From assembly GCA_027365725.1 (NCBI GenBank), contig DAHXMA010000025.1:90611-128413 (forward strand): DNA of 37,803 nt. The letters are read 5' to 3'. The notes under the pieces are model-generated. The model did not search any database. It saw nothing but the letters and a program-made list of their open reading frames with translations, and was not told the origin of the DNA. The position numbers and the translations under genes were made by a program. Positions 1 to 10,127 of the stretch are shown here, one piece after another; position 1 is the stretch's first letter, and each line of letters begins with the position of its first letter. Source of the DNA: Microcaldota archaeon (GTDB lineage Archaea > Micrarchaeota > Micrarchaeia > Micrarchaeales > CABMGC01).

Positions 1-2
1 TT

Positions 3-545
3 ATGTTCGCAAAGCATTCGCGCGAGCTGCTGGAGCACCCAAGGATATTCAAGAGCTTAAAGGAAGCCGTAGCAAGCTGCGATATAGTAATTGGCACAAC
101 CGGCGTGCCTATCAAGGCAGGCCGCGCCGCTAACATAATGTCCCTTGAACAGTCCCTGAAAAGCGCCCGCGCCGCAAAACGCGCCAAGCACATAGGCATA
201 CTACTGGGCAGGGACGATATCGGCCTGACAAAGGAAGAGCTTGACGAGTGCGATATCGTGGCTTACATACCAACAAGCCCCAAGTACCCTGTCTTGAACA
301 TATCGCATGCCCTGGCAATAATGCTATACGCACTGAAGTCCAATGGCTTTAGGCACCAGCAGCCTAGCCTGGTCCAATCCCCTGAGCGCACAGAATCAGA
401 GTACCTGTTCAGGGTATTCGCAGAAAGCATAGAAAACAAAAGGATAAGGAACAAAAAGGCCGTATTAAGGATATTCAAGAAGATCGTGCGCGCGGCACGG
501 CCAAGTCCGCAGGAGCTGCATGCACTTATAACCGCGCTAAAGTGA
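3..545 (+). CDS. SpoU/TrmJ-family RNA 2'-O-methyltransferase, 5' end probably truncated by the window edge
   Basis: Motifs GILLGRDDIGLTKEEL and YIPTSPKYPVLNISHALAIMLY are typical of SPOUT methyltransferase motifs 2/3; shorter than a full TrmJ protein. Confidence 0.75.
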   Translation: MFAKHSRELLEHPRIFKSLKEAVASCDIVIGTTGVPIKAGRAANIMSLEQSLKSARAAKRAKHIGILLGRDDIGLTKEELDECDIVAYIPTSPKYPVLNISHALAIMLYALKSNGFRHQQPSLVQSPERTESEYLFRVFAESIENKRIRNKKAVLRIFKKIVRAARPSPQELHALITALK

Positions 546-550
546 ACAAT

Positions 551-850
551 CTACTGCTTCTTGCGCTTTATTATCTTTACTTTCGCAGGCGTTATCAGTA
601 TCCTAGTGGCATCTATCTGGCCGATGTCCCCGTTAAGCTTCTCAACGTATGTTTTTAGAGCGGCAATAACGTTCTTAAGCGTGTTTGGCCTCTTGCTAAG
701 CTCAGTTATGTCAAGCAGCACTATGTTCTTTTTCGATACCTCGTCCTGTATTGCCTTGACTTCCTCCTCGCTTGCTATAGAAACCGGCTTAACGTACATA
801 TCTGCAGATTCATGCAGCAAGTCTACGTTCTCCATCTCTACAGAGTTCAT
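551..850 (-). CDS. sepF: SepF-like archaeal cell-division protein (DUF552)
   Basis: YVKPVSIASEEEVKAIQDEVSKKNIVLLDITEL...LNGDIGQIDATRILITPAKVKI matches the SepF core; GAGGAG SD upstream of the ATG. Confidence 0.8.
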   Translation of the reverse strand: MNSVEMENVDLLHESADMYVKPVSIASEEEVKAIQDEVSKKNIVLLDITELSKRPNTLKNVIAALKTYVEKLNGDIGQIDATRILITPAKVKIIKRKKQ

Positions 851-1045
851 ATACTCCTCTATGTTTATCTCTTTGTTGGATCCAAAAGCTTGGCCAAGCT
901 TGTCAAAAAACTCCCATCTAAATCACTTGTCGCCTTTAACGACTATCTATTAGTGCTCAAATCATTCTTATAAATCTTTCTAAGGCAACTCTGCCCGTCG
1001 AGGCATGCAAAACTTAGAGCAGTAACTGCAATAGCAGCGCCAAAG

Positions 1046-3199
1046 TCATGCCCCAGCATCTTTCCCTGCCACACTGCCGCCTTCAATAACCTGGGATATT
1101 ATCCTGGCTGCAATCTCGCTGCCGAACATCGATCTTATGGCTTCCTGCGCCTCAGGTCTCCTTATGTCCCTTGCCTTGGTTATTCCATGGCTGTACATTG
1201 TCCTAGCCCTCACCCGCCCCACCTGCTCAAGCCTGACCAGGTCGAGCAGCTCCTTTCTTATCCCGTACTTTACCCTTATCCTGGTTTCGAGCAGCTTTGA
1301 CGTATTCATCCTTGATAGCTTTGCAAGCTCAATGCCTGCATAAAGCAGCCAGTCCGCGTTGGTTACTTTTGCAAAAAGCGTGCCAGGCGTGGTTCCATAG
1401 TCCTTTATTATCTCCCTCTCTATCTTTTCCCCGATCCAGTCATTTAGCATAAGTGCAGTGCTAAATGGCTTCACAGGGTCATAGAAAGGCAGGCCTGCGC
1501 CTTCATGTGCAGACTCCGAAGATTCAATCATTGCTATGTAATCCATAAGCTTCTCTTCCGCATCCGCCGTTACCCTGACATACGGCCTCATCTCCGCCGT
1601 GTTTGATATCATGAATAATATGGATATTTCATCGTTAAGCTTTGGCATCACGTCCAGCATCCACCTTGCAGAAAGCGGGTCTATGTAGAGCTCGCTTACC
1701 CTGCTCCCTATCCTTGTAGCGCTGTATATGCTTGCGGTCTTGGATATAAATTTCCACCTCTCAAGCTCTTCCAGAACTTCATGTACTATGCCTCGCATCT
1801 TCTTCCTGTCCGAATACTGATATCCGTACAGCGTGCCTGACATGAAGTCCATTATTGACTCCTCGCTGGTAAGGAATCTTGTGGCTATGAATGTAAGCAC
1901 GTGGGTCCTAAGAGCAGGCAGCACGCCAAGTTTAGAAGTCACCGGTTCGATATCTGAGAGCATATACCTGTTGTAGAGTTCCTGCGCCTCCGCCTTTGAC
2001 CTGGCTATAAGCAGCGCCCTTCCTGAGCTGTCGTATTTCGGCCTTCCAGCCCTCCCAAAAAGCTGCGTCACCTCGTTTATTCCCATGTACCTGCTTCCGC
2101 CTGCTTCACCATATCTTGTGACATCCCTGACTATTACGGTCTGTGCCGGAAGGTTAACTCCGAGCCCAAGCGTAGTGGTGGAGCATATCGCCTTTATCCT
2201 ATTCTCCTTGAATGCCTCTTCAACGAGCTCCTTCTGCCCGCTTACAAGCCCGCTATGATGGAATGCCGTGCCCTGCCTTATAACCTTGGCCAGCCTTTCG
2301 CATTGCATTGTAGGCCTTCCAAGCACGCCCAGAACCTTTTCGCTTATCTCTTCAAGATATTTCTTGTCCTCGACCTGCAGCTTTTTAGATACCATCCCTG
2401 CAAGCCTCTCAGCACCAGCCTCAGCATTCCTCTTCGTGCTATAGAAAGCTATGGCCTGCTTGCCCTTTGCAATGGTATCCTCGGCTATGCGTATCTCCGG
2501 TATGCTGCTATTGCTGCAAAGCTTCTCCTCCCTTCCGCTGTCATAGCTTACATTTCCCATGAGCTCTATACCTCGCTCCAGCACGACAGGCCTATAGTTG
2601 CTTTCAACAACTTCTGCAGACATCCACCCAGCCAGCTCCCTAGAGTTGCTTATAGTCGCGCTTAGCGCTATTATTTGCGCGCCTGTGCAGATGCGCATAA
2701 GCTTAGATACAAGTATCTCAAGCGTAGGCCCTCTGCCCGGGTCATCAAGCATATGGACCTCGTCTACTATTATGCAGCCTATCTCCTCCAGCCATCCCAG
2801 TCCGTGCCTTATCAGGCTGTCGAATTTTTCCGTAGATGCAAGTATTATGTCGTATTCTGCAAGCCATTTGTCAAGGGAATCAAGGTCGCCTATGGACATT
2901 GCTATCTTCAGGAACGGGTAATCCTTTTTGAGGTCGATGTACTTCTCCCTCACAAGCGCTTTCATAGGGGCTATGTACACCGCTTTCTTTCCTTTCCACA
3001 GCACGTTATTGAGCATGGCTATCTCGGCAACAAGAGTCTTCCCGCTTGCCGTTGGCGCCGCAACAATGAAGTTCTTGTTGTCGGTTATCCCATATTCAAC
3101 AGCAAGCTGCTGCGGAGGGGTCAAGCTGGATATGCCCCTTTTCACGAGGGAATCTATCATCTCCTGCGGCACCTTGCCCTTCAAATCCTTTATATCCAT
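1046..3199 (-). CDS. Ski2-like/Hel308-type DEAD/DEAH helicase
   Basis: AAPTASGKT Walker A, DEVHMLDD Walker B, ALSATISN, QLFGRAGRP motif VI. Confidence 0.9.
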   Translation of the reverse strand: MDIKDLKGKVPQEMIDSLVKRGISSLTPPQQLAVEYGITDNKNFIVAAPTASGKTLVAEIAMLNNVLWKGKKAVYIAPMKALVREKYIDLKKDYPFLKIAMSIGDLDSLDKWLAEYDIILASTEKFDSLIRHGLGWLEEIGCIIVDEVHMLDDPGRGPTLEILVSKLMRICTGAQIIALSATISNSRELAGWMSAEVVESNYRPVVLERGIELMGNVSYDSGREEKLCSNSSIPEIRIAEDTIAKGKQAIAFYSTKRNAEAGAERLAGMVSKKLQVEDKKYLEEISEKVLGVLGRPTMQCERLAKVIRQGTAFHHSGLVSGQKELVEEAFKENRIKAICSTTTLGLGVNLPAQTVIVRDVTRYGEAGGSRYMGINEVTQLFGRAGRPKYDSSGRALLIARSKAEAQELYNRYMLSDIEPVTSKLGVLPALRTHVLTFIATRFLTSEESIMDFMSGTLYGYQYSDRKKMRGIVHEVLEELERWKFISKTASIYSATRIGSRVSELYIDPLSARWMLDVMPKLNDEISILFMISNTAEMRPYVRVTADAEEKLMDYIAMIESSESAHEGAGLPFYDPVKPFSTALMLNDWIGEKIEREIIKDYGTTPGTLFAKVTNADWLLYAGIELAKLSRMNTSKLLETRIRVKYGIRKELLDLVRLEQVGRVRARTMYSHGITKARDIRRPEAQEAIRSMFGSEIAARIISQVIEGGSVAGKDAGA

Positions 3200-3321
3200 A
3201 AAAATCTGCGTAATAATGTAGCGAAATTTGGGGAATATATTTAAATTAGTATTCCTTACATAAATACTGATTGTAAGTTAAAAAAGCTACGGGTTTGGTT
3301 TGAAACCAGGTTCTCGATGCA

Positions 3322-3756
3322 ATGGCTACCGTCTTAAAACAATACGCGAAACCGAAGGGGAAGAGCAAAGAATTGCAGGTAACTGTTCCTAAGCAAGCAG
3401 ATGATAGGATAGTCGGACTGCACGTTTTCGGAAACCTTTATGACTTGGACGTTTCCAAGGCTTCCGATGTTGCATATCTCAAGGGGCTTATACTAAGCGC
3501 TGTAAACAAGGCAAAGATGACGCTTGTAAACATAGATGCAAAGTCATTCGGCGGAAAGAAAGGAGGGGTTTCGGTAATAGCGCTAGTAACCGAAAGCCAC
3601 ATGGTCCTGCATACGTGGAACGAGTATAACTATGCGACACTTGACATATTCACATGCGGCGAGCATTCAGACCCATATGCTGCATTCAATTACATAGTGC
3701 AGGAGCTAAAGCCAAAGAAGCACCAGATATTCTATGCAAACCGCAGCAGCGACTGA
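3322..3756 (+). CDS. speD: S-adenosylmethionine decarboxylase family proenzyme (SpeD/SpeH)
   Basis: [23 protein letters not shown]: pyruvoyl-forming Ser in ESH and catalytic Cys in FTCG. Confidence 0.88.
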   Translation: MATVLKQYAKPKGKSKELQVTVPKQADDRIVGLHVFGNLYDLDVSKASDVAYLKGLILSAVNKAKMTLVNIDAKSFGGKKGGVSVIALVTESHMVLHTWNEYNYATLDIFTCGEHSDPYAAFNYIVQELKPKKHQIFYANRSSD

Positions 3757-3874
3757 CAGCTGCGGCATCCGATATAAAATATTTGCATAGCGTGAGCGCC
3801 GAATAAAGTCCAGTCGCATTCCTGCCAAACACCCGAATCACTTTTTTAAACTTTGCAGTGTTAATCTACTTTGT

Positions 3875-3946
3875 GCCTTAGTAGCTCAGTGGTAGAGCGC
3901 CAGTTTTGTAAACTGGAAGTCGGGGGTTCGATCCCCTCCTAAGGCT
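3875..3946 (+). tRNA. tRNA-Thr(TGT)
   Basis: Acceptor GCCTTAG/CTAAGGC, anticodon loop TTTGTAA in stem CCAGT/ACTGG, T arm GGGGGTTCGATCCCC, discriminator U; upstream TATA-like ttttttaaa. Confidence 0.95.
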
Positions 3947-3987
3947 GATGGCTTATAAAGATGCCAGCGGCATGGACTTAGATATAT

Positions 3988-4869
3988 ATGACACAACCAG
4001 CACTTATTGCCGCAGCAGTTTCAACCGTATTATGGATATTCGCCGGCACTATTGCGAAAAAGATAAGCAGCGATCTCGGAGGGAGGACAGTTTCGCTCAT
4101 CTATGCTACTTTCAGCCTTCTCCCGATACTCATAATAGTATACCTGGTGGGGGACTATTCGATATCAGCATATAGCACCTTTCTTTCTGCAGCCGCCGGA
4201 CTGTTCCTAGGCGCCGGCTTCATACTGGGCTTCAAGGCGCTGCAGACGGAAAAGCTGGCAAGCGTATCCGCGCTTGCAGAAATCCAGCCGGCTTTCCTCG
4301 TCCTTCTCAGCATCGTCGTGCTTAACGAGAGCATAAGCATTTTACAAGCCGCAAGCATAGCAATAATTTTTGCAGGCGCCCTGCTGATAATAACCACAGA
4401 AAAATTAAGGATAAACATCAATCTGCTCCCTGCGCTGCTGTCATTTATTTCATGGTCCATATACTGGACAATAATGGTATATGCTGTAACTTCGGCCGGC
4501 ACCTTCGCATTGCCAATATTCATATCGCGCCTGGCAGGCGTGCCCCTTATAGCCATCTACTTTGTATATGGAATTGCGGCAAACGGAGAGAGAGGCGGCC
4601 ATGGGCTGCGAAGCATCCTGTCCAATCCTTGCTTTGCGATACCCATTATACTAACGCTTATTGCGTCGTTTGCAGATGCCGTAGGCGATACAATATTCGG
4701 GATAACAATAGGCAGCAATGTACTTGCGCTGGGCGCGGCCCTTATAGCGCTTCAGCCAATGGCCGTATCTTTCCTTGGTTTTGCGCTGTACCGGGACAGG
4801 ATGACCCGCATTCAGCTTCTAGGTTTTATCATTATGGTAGCAGGAGCATTTTCTCTAAGCATCCTTTGA
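3988..4869 (+). CDS. EamA/DMT-superfamily transporter
   Basis: Ten-TM-like hydrophobic pattern with two similar halves (GAGFILGFKALQTEKLASVSALAEIQPAFLVLLS; GAALIALQPMAVSFLGFALYRDRMT). Confidence 0.8.
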   Translation: MTQPALIAAAVSTVLWIFAGTIAKKISSDLGGRTVSLIYATFSLLPILIIVYLVGDYSISAYSTFLSAAAGLFLGAGFILGFKALQTEKLASVSALAEIQPAFLVLLSIVVLNESISILQAASIAIIFAGALLIITTEKLRININLLPALLSFISWSIYWTIMVYAVTSAGTFALPIFISRLAGVPLIAIYFVYGIAANGERGGHGLRSILSNPCFAIPIILTLIASFADAVGDTIFGITIGSNVLALGAALIALQPMAVSFLGFALYRDRMTRIQLLGFIIMVAGAFSLSIL

Positions 4870-4920
4870 GAGTTAAAAATCCCAGCCACATATTTAAATC
4901 TTGCCAAGCAAGCTATATTT

Positions 4921-6207
4921 ATGGCCCTTAAGGCAGCCAGAACAAGCACTGAAAAGGCGTATCTGGACCATATGCTCTCATGGTCCAAGTCTCTTACCAG
5001 CCGCATAGGAGATAACGGTTTCCTCTCTGCCTCCGCAACATACTCACCATACGCCCCCCACTGGATACGCGATGCCTCTTTCGTATCCATAGGCCTGCTG
5101 GATTACGCAATGTTTTCAAGGAACTCTGGCCTTGAATGGGAAAGCGCCAAGTCAGCTGCGCATCGAATAAACGTTTTTCACTGCAATACTATAGAAAAGC
5201 ATATGCCAGAAATAGAAAACGCAATCAGGACAAGGCTTGAGGATCCAGACTTTTTCAAGCTGAAAAGCCACGTCCCTGCAAGAGTAGGGCAGGATGGCGG
5301 GTATTACGCCGATTCGGCCATAAATGACAGCTATCAAAAGGAAGGCAGAAGCGGCCTTATACAATATGATTCAATACCGCTGATGATGCACGCACTTTAC
5401 ACCGAGCACAAATATTTCGGGCTCGACAAAACAGAGAAGGAGTTCCTCGGAAAGAATATTGAAAAGCTGCTGCATTACCTGGGCAAAACCTATTTTACCG
5501 AATGCGCCAACATGTGGGAGATGGAAACTAACGTTATCCATTCATACGATGTTGCTGCAATATATTCAGCATTTGAGATAGCAAAGAAGATGTCCGATGA
5601 GGGCCTGATACAGATAAAACGTCAAGAAATAGATTCGATTTCAAGCGCATATTTTCCCGGAGGCCCGATAGAATTCCTGAAAAAGTTCTTTATAAGGGAT
5701 AACATAATATATCGCGAAAAAGCTTCATTCGCAGCCGATCCGGACATATCAAAAAGCGTTGACATAGCCGCGATATATCTGTTTACAATGTTTGGCATAA
5801 ACGACAAAGTGCTTAAGATGCCCGGAGTGGAAGCTGCAACAATGTCAGAGATAGACAAAGTGCTCTTCTCATCCAACATGCTGCCAATACGTTTCATTGG
5901 AGACGAGTATTTCAAAGGAGGCAGGTGGCTAAACGTAGGAGCAGAGTTCAGCAAGTATCTGCTAAGCAAAGGAGACGATGCGCGCGCCATGGGCATAGTG
6001 GACTATATTATTGGAAAATATGGGGACAAACTTCCAGAGCAGGAAATAGTAAATCCTGCCAGTCCGAATGCTCAGGACCCATACCTATCAAATAACGGAA
6101 ACAGGCCCATAGACGACCTTGCGTGGTCGTATGCGGCAATGCTATCCACTGTATCCTATTTTTTAGGAAACAGGATGCGTGAAAACGCAGAGATTATAAG
6201 GCATTAG
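4921..6207 (+). CDS. GH15-like glucoamylase-family (alpha/alpha)6 protein
   Basis: HWIRDASF, NMWEMETNVIHSYD and LPEQEIVNP...IDDLAWSYAAML resemble GH15 catalytic motifs. Confidence 0.72.
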   Translation: MALKAARTSTEKAYLDHMLSWSKSLTSRIGDNGFLSASATYSPYAPHWIRDASFVSIGLLDYAMFSRNSGLEWESAKSAAHRINVFHCNTIEKHMPEIENAIRTRLEDPDFFKLKSHVPARVGQDGGYYADSAINDSYQKEGRSGLIQYDSIPLMMHALYTEHKYFGLDKTEKEFLGKNIEKLLHYLGKTYFTECANMWEMETNVIHSYDVAAIYSAFEIAKKMSDEGLIQIKRQEIDSISSAYFPGGPIEFLKKFFIRDNIIYREKASFAADPDISKSVDIAAIYLFTMFGINDKVLKMPGVEAATMSEIDKVLFSSNMLPIRFIGDEYFKGGRWLNVGAEFSKYLLSKGDDARAMGIVDYIIGKYGDKLPEQEIVNPASPNAQDPYLSNNGNRPIDDLAWSYAAMLSTVSYFLGNRMRENAEIIRH

Positions 6208-6215
6208 GTAAACAA

Positions 6216-6905
6216 ATGCGAAAAATAATGGTTTCTACATCCATTCTATCTGCTGACTTCGGTGACCTTAGGCAGGAAGTGAGGCGCGCAACGCGCTGCG
6301 GAGCAGACAGGATACATTTAGACGTGATGGATGGGCATTTCGTGGGCAATATATCATTTGGCCCGGCCGTTGTGTCTTCCATAAGGGGCGCTACCAAGAC
6401 GCCCTTTGAAACACACATGATGGTTGAAAAGCCCCAGGATTATATAAGTGCATTTGCAGATGCCGGCTCAGACATAATAATAGTGCACGCGGAAGCCAGT
6501 GGGAATATCAGCAACGCATTAAGCCTGATACATAAAAAGGGCGCGCTTTCAGGCATAGCGATAAGCCCGCAAACCCCTATAAAAGTCGTCTCAAAATATC
6601 TGGGTGTTATAGACACCCTTTTAGTAATGTCTGTAAATCCGGGATTTGGCGGACAAAAGTTTATTGGAAGTGCTCTGGCAAAGATATCACAGGCAAAAGA
6701 GCTTATAGATCGCATAGGCAGCAGAGCGACCATAGCAGTTGATGGAGGGGTGGATCTTGAATGGGGAGCAAAAGCCGCTCTTGCAGGGGCTGGCGAAGTC
6801 GTTGCAGGCACATATGCCTTCAAGTCGCGTAATATGGCAAAAAGCATAAGCGCGCTTAAGCATGCACTTGACGCCAGTCCAGGCTCAAAGGGCTATACCA
6901 AATAG
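6216..6905 (+). CDS. rpe: Ribulose-phosphate 3-epimerase
   Basis: STSILSADFGDL, HLDVMDGHFVGNISFGP, MSVNPGFGGQKFI, VDGGV; SD AGGTA 5 nt before ATG. Confidence 0.93.
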   Translation: MRKIMVSTSILSADFGDLRQEVRRATRCGADRIHLDVMDGHFVGNISFGPAVVSSIRGATKTPFETHMMVEKPQDYISAFADAGSDIIIVHAEASGNISNALSLIHKKGALSGIAISPQTPIKVVSKYLGVIDTLLVMSVNPGFGGQKFIGSALAKISQAKELIDRIGSRATIAVDGGVDLEWGAKAALAGAGEVVAGTYAFKSRNMAKSISALKHALDASPGSKGYTK

Positions 6906-7154
6906 CCTAAGTATAACTATTATTGCCACTCCAGGCAGCCCAAGCACTGCGGTTATTATTATAACAATCCAGTCAAAAGGTATGCCCATGCCGAACAAGC
7001 TATTAAGTACAAATATGGAGATGAATCCAAGAACTATGTTTGCTATTACGCCTATAAGTGCTTTGCCGAGCTTGAATATAAGGTAAAGTATAAGCAAGGC
7101 AAGCAGTATCACAACAAATTCAGAAATAACTGCATTTGCTATTCCAAGCGACAT
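6885..7154 (-). CDS. BofA-like (pro-sigmaK processing inhibitor family) small membrane protein
   Basis: Two TM segments, NSLFGMGIPFDWIVIIITAVLGLPGVAIIVIL C-terminal signature; overlaps the rpe 3' end by 21 nt convergently. Confidence 0.65.
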   Translation of the reverse strand: MSLGIANAVISEFVVILLALLILYLIFKLGKALIGVIANIVLGFISIFVLNSLFGMGIPFDWIVIIITAVLGLPGVAIIVILRLFGIAL

Positions 7155-7242
7155 CCAAACCGCTATTATTATGCCTGCTGCATTTTATAAAATTTCTGTT
7201 TACGTGAAATAACCAAGGATCTTGCTGCAAAGACACCCGGCG

Positions 7243-7812
7243 TTATCCAAATGCCCCCTGCGGGATTTTGTAGTCTCCATTTGCAATAAGTGTCATTGAT
7301 TCCGCATCTATAACAACAAAGCTGCAGTTTGCCGGGCATTTGAGCGCATGAACCTGTTCTCCCATGCGGTCCGCCAAATCGCATACCGCCGCCATATTGT
7401 CGCCGTGTGTAACCGCCACTGTCGTCCCGCTTTTCAATGATTTGATAAATCCGTACATGTCTTTCCTAAGCTTTGACCATTCGTATATTCCCTTGTTCCT
7501 CTCAAGTTTCCATCTGTTATCAGGGGGCATTGCCCTGCCCTCCAGCGATCCGAAGCTGCGCTCGGCAAGCCTCTTGTCCACCTTAAGCCGCTTTCCAATC
7601 CTTTCGCTTATCACTTTTGCCGTCTGCAATGCCCTAAGCACAGGGCTGGAGTACAGTTCCCCCACCTCACGCAAACAGGATAGTTCCTCTGCAGCAATTT
7701 CTGCCTGCCTGACGCCTCTCTTCGTAAGCCCGTACTTTTCAGGATCACTTGATATTATGCCCCTTACATTGGCTTCGCTTTCGCCATGCCTTACAAAAAC
7801 CACAATCCGCAA
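7243..7812 (-). CDS. Histidine phosphatase (phosphoglycerate mutase-like) family protein; start reassigned to TTG at 7812
   Basis: VVFVRHGESEANVRG, SSPVLRALQTAKVI, VTHGDNM; SD GGTG-ACTGC-TTG; the ORF-track start at 7857 lies upstream of the SD. Confidence 0.85.
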   Translation of the reverse strand: MRIVVFVRHGESEANVRGIISSDPEKYGLTKRGVRQAEIAAEELSCLREVGELYSSPVLRALQTAKVISERIGKRLKVDKRLAERSFGSLEGRAMPPDNRWKLERNKGIYEWSKLRKDMYGFIKSLKSGTTVAVTHGDNMAAVCDLADRMGEQVHALKCPANCSFVVIDAESMTLIANGDYKIPQGAFG

Positions 7813-7905
7813 GCAGTCACCAAAAACCCCCGGCTTTACCCGACATGCAGCATGCAATTACAATGGTCATTTCCTGCAGCATGCTAATCCTTTCAGTCCC
7901 CTAGG

Positions 7906-8634
7906 CTATCTGTAAGAAAATACAACTGTAATCTGCTCCTGCACCCCATCAATTCCGCTGAAGAATGACTGACCAGACTGCTGGTCTGCAGCCCCGGAAA
8001 ACTGTATATACGGATAAATATACGTCCTTGAAACCGTTATGTTATTCACCTCGAGGGTCTTGTTCCCTGACAATGTCTCCGCCTGTGCTGTTGCGTTGCT
8101 CAATGCTGCGCGCAATGCACTCTGCGTAAGCTCCGCATCCTGCTGGCTCGAGAGTTCCGCTGAAGCTTGATTTAATGAAACGCCAGGCACCTGGGAAAGC
8201 GCATCAATTGCGCCTGTTACGTTCTGCACCTGTGGTATATACAACACTACAGTCTCGCTTGCTTCATAGTAGCTTTTATTGTATACTTTTTGCAGCGAAT
8301 ATGCCTCTGTTTTCATGTTGCTTGAATTGCCCGCTATGTATTTTTGCATTGTGAAATTGAGCGTGCTTGCAGTAAGCGAAAGGTTGGAGTATGCTATCGC
8401 AGCTGTGCTTCCGGTGCCATTCATGGACACGTAAAGCCTTGCCACCTGCGGATAACCGTACGATTCGCCTGAAGCCGAAACGGTTATGTAGGAGTAACCG
8501 CTGCCTGCTCCTGCCGGTTCCAAAACGGCAAGCGCTACGATAGCTGCCATGGACAGCACCGCAACAAATGCGATTATGAACAAAAATATGTCTGTTCTGA
8601 TGTTCCCACCAAAGTATATCTTCCGGAAAAGCAT
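7906..8634 (-). CDS. SIMPL-domain (DUF541) protein with N-terminal TM anchor
   Basis: N-terminal TM helix, then YITVSASGESYGYPQVARLYVSMNGTG...; SIMPL-like alpha/beta pattern. Confidence 0.75.
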   Translation of the reverse strand: MLFRKIYFGGNIRTDIFLFIIAFVAVLSMAAIVALAVLEPAGAGSGYSYITVSASGESYGYPQVARLYVSMNGTGSTAAIAYSNLSLTASTLNFTMQKYIAGNSSNMKTEAYSLQKVYNKSYYEASETVVLYIPQVQNVTGAIDALSQVPGVSLNQASAELSSQQDAELTQSALRAALSNATAQAETLSGNKTLEVNNITVSRTYIYPYIQFSGAADQQSGQSFFSGIDGVQEQITVVFSYR

Positions 8635-8668
8635 ATAAACTTAAACCCATTACTGCCTGTTAATAATC

Positions 8669-9226
8669 ATGTTGCCTGGCTTTTCTGGTGGGTCATCTTC
8701 ATATTCTGGAAACGACACTCACAGGTACATAGAAAAGCTGCTGGATTCCAGGGGCGACATATTGATCGTGTCGCCGTATATAGACGCCTATTATGCTCGC
8801 GCCATGCTGCGAAGGCACCGCCGCGGCCGATTCTACGTCATCTCCTCCTCCATAGAGAGCAGAGCGAAGTCAATGCTTAATTCAAAGCCTAGTAGACTCT
8901 TCCTGCCAGCAGGCATACTCGCCTTCCTATTCCTGCTAATACTGCCCCTTCATTACGGTCTGAGCGGAATATACCTTGTGCCTTCTGCAATACCGTTGGG
9001 CCTTGGCATTGCGAAGGGAAGGAAGCGCGCAAATGTCGTACTAAAATGCCCAAGCGAATTCATACACGCAAAGATGTACATATCCGACACGATGGCAATA
9101 GTGGGGTCAGTGAACCTGACTTACAAAGGAACGCACAAAAATGTCGAGCAGATAAGCATACTGCGAAGCGCCAGTGATATAGGCCAGCTCAAGGACCAAT
9201 TCTGGGCCATGTGGGACAAGTTCTAG
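8669..9226 (+). CDS. Phospholipase D-like domain membrane protein
   Basis: HAKMYISDTMAIVGSVNLT (HKD-type half motif) plus a hydrophobic hairpin in the middle. Confidence 0.75.
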   Translation: MLPGFSGGSSSYSGNDTHRYIEKLLDSRGDILIVSPYIDAYYARAMLRRHRRGRFYVISSSIESRAKSMLNSKPSRLFLPAGILAFLFLLILPLHYGLSGIYLVPSAIPLGLGIAKGRKRANVVLKCPSEFIHAKMYISDTMAIVGSVNLTYKGTHKNVEQISILRSASDIGQLKDQFWAMWDKF

Positions 9227-10119
9227 GAAACGCTTGACACTGTGCCAGCGGCAAAAATCCTTGGGCTTTCCTCACGTACCAGCATGAATTCGTCACCAGC
9301 GGCAATGGGCACAGGCTTTTCAAACGATATCATCGCCCTGCCCGATGACGCATCGTCTATCCTGCACGAAGTCCTTGAGAAATTAGAGACAAAAACATAT
9401 CTCTTGCCAGCCTCAACTCTTTCTCCAGCAAAGGCGCTTAGCCTAAGCGGGGCAGTAATAGCATTGGCCTTGTTGCACTGACCGACCGTCAGCAGGTCGC
9501 CTTTTTCCACCTCGTCATGCTCAAGCCCCTTAACTGCCAGCCCAACCCGCGTACCATAGCCTGCTTCTTCAACATCAACGTCCTGGCTCTGTATCGACTT
9601 TATCATGACCTGCTTGCCTGAGCTGTGGTAAAGCGTGTCATGGACCTTTACGGTGCCGCGCGTAACTATTCCAAGAAGGACAGTCCCTATGCCTTTTACC
9701 GGAAATGCCTTGTCTATGTCTATTCTTGTGCTTCCTTCACTCGCTTTTCCGTATTCCACTATGCGGCTTAGCACCTCATCCTTTCCGCAGATCACGAAGT
9801 TCTTTATCACGCCCCCTACCATTTTAGATATGTCACTGTCATTTGTAATTATTATCCTCCTATCAAGCAGCGAAGCCGCGACTACCGCTTCGCCAAGCTG
9901 CCTGTCCACAGACGAGGTGCTTATAATTATCTGCGCAGCAATCAGCATAGATTCTGCGATGCTATAATACACTTTGTCCTCCCGGTTTGCCGGCATTACC
10001 GCAACTATCACATCGTTGTCGAGTTTTCTATTGTAGAATACAAGCCCGTCTTCACTGCTTTTCTTTCCTATAAATTCCGCAAGCTTTTCGTCAAACGGCA
10101 CAGACACTATGTAATTCAA
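9223..10119 (-). CDS. EF-Tu/SelB-like protein with degenerate G domain; TTG start at 10119
   Basis: Domain II-like DKAFPVKGIGTVLLGIVTRGTVKVHDTL...VKSIQSQDVDVEEAGYGTRVGLAVKGL; no GxxxxGK P-loop; SD AGGTG-TTGAT-TTG. Confidence 0.72.
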   Translation of the reverse strand: MNYIVSVPFDEKLAEFIGKKSSEDGLVFYNRKLDNDVIVAVMPANREDKVYYSIAESMLIAAQIIISTSSVDRQLGEAVVAASLLDRRIIITNDSDISKMVGGVIKNFVICGKDEVLSRIVEYGKASEGSTRIDIDKAFPVKGIGTVLLGIVTRGTVKVHDTLYHSSGKQVMIKSIQSQDVDVEEAGYGTRVGLAVKGLEHDEVEKGDLLTVGQCNKANAITAPLRLSAFAGERVEAGKRYVFVSNFSRTSCRIDDASSGRAMISFEKPVPIAAGDEFMLVREESPRIFAAGTVSSVS

Positions 10120-10127
10120 ATCAACAC

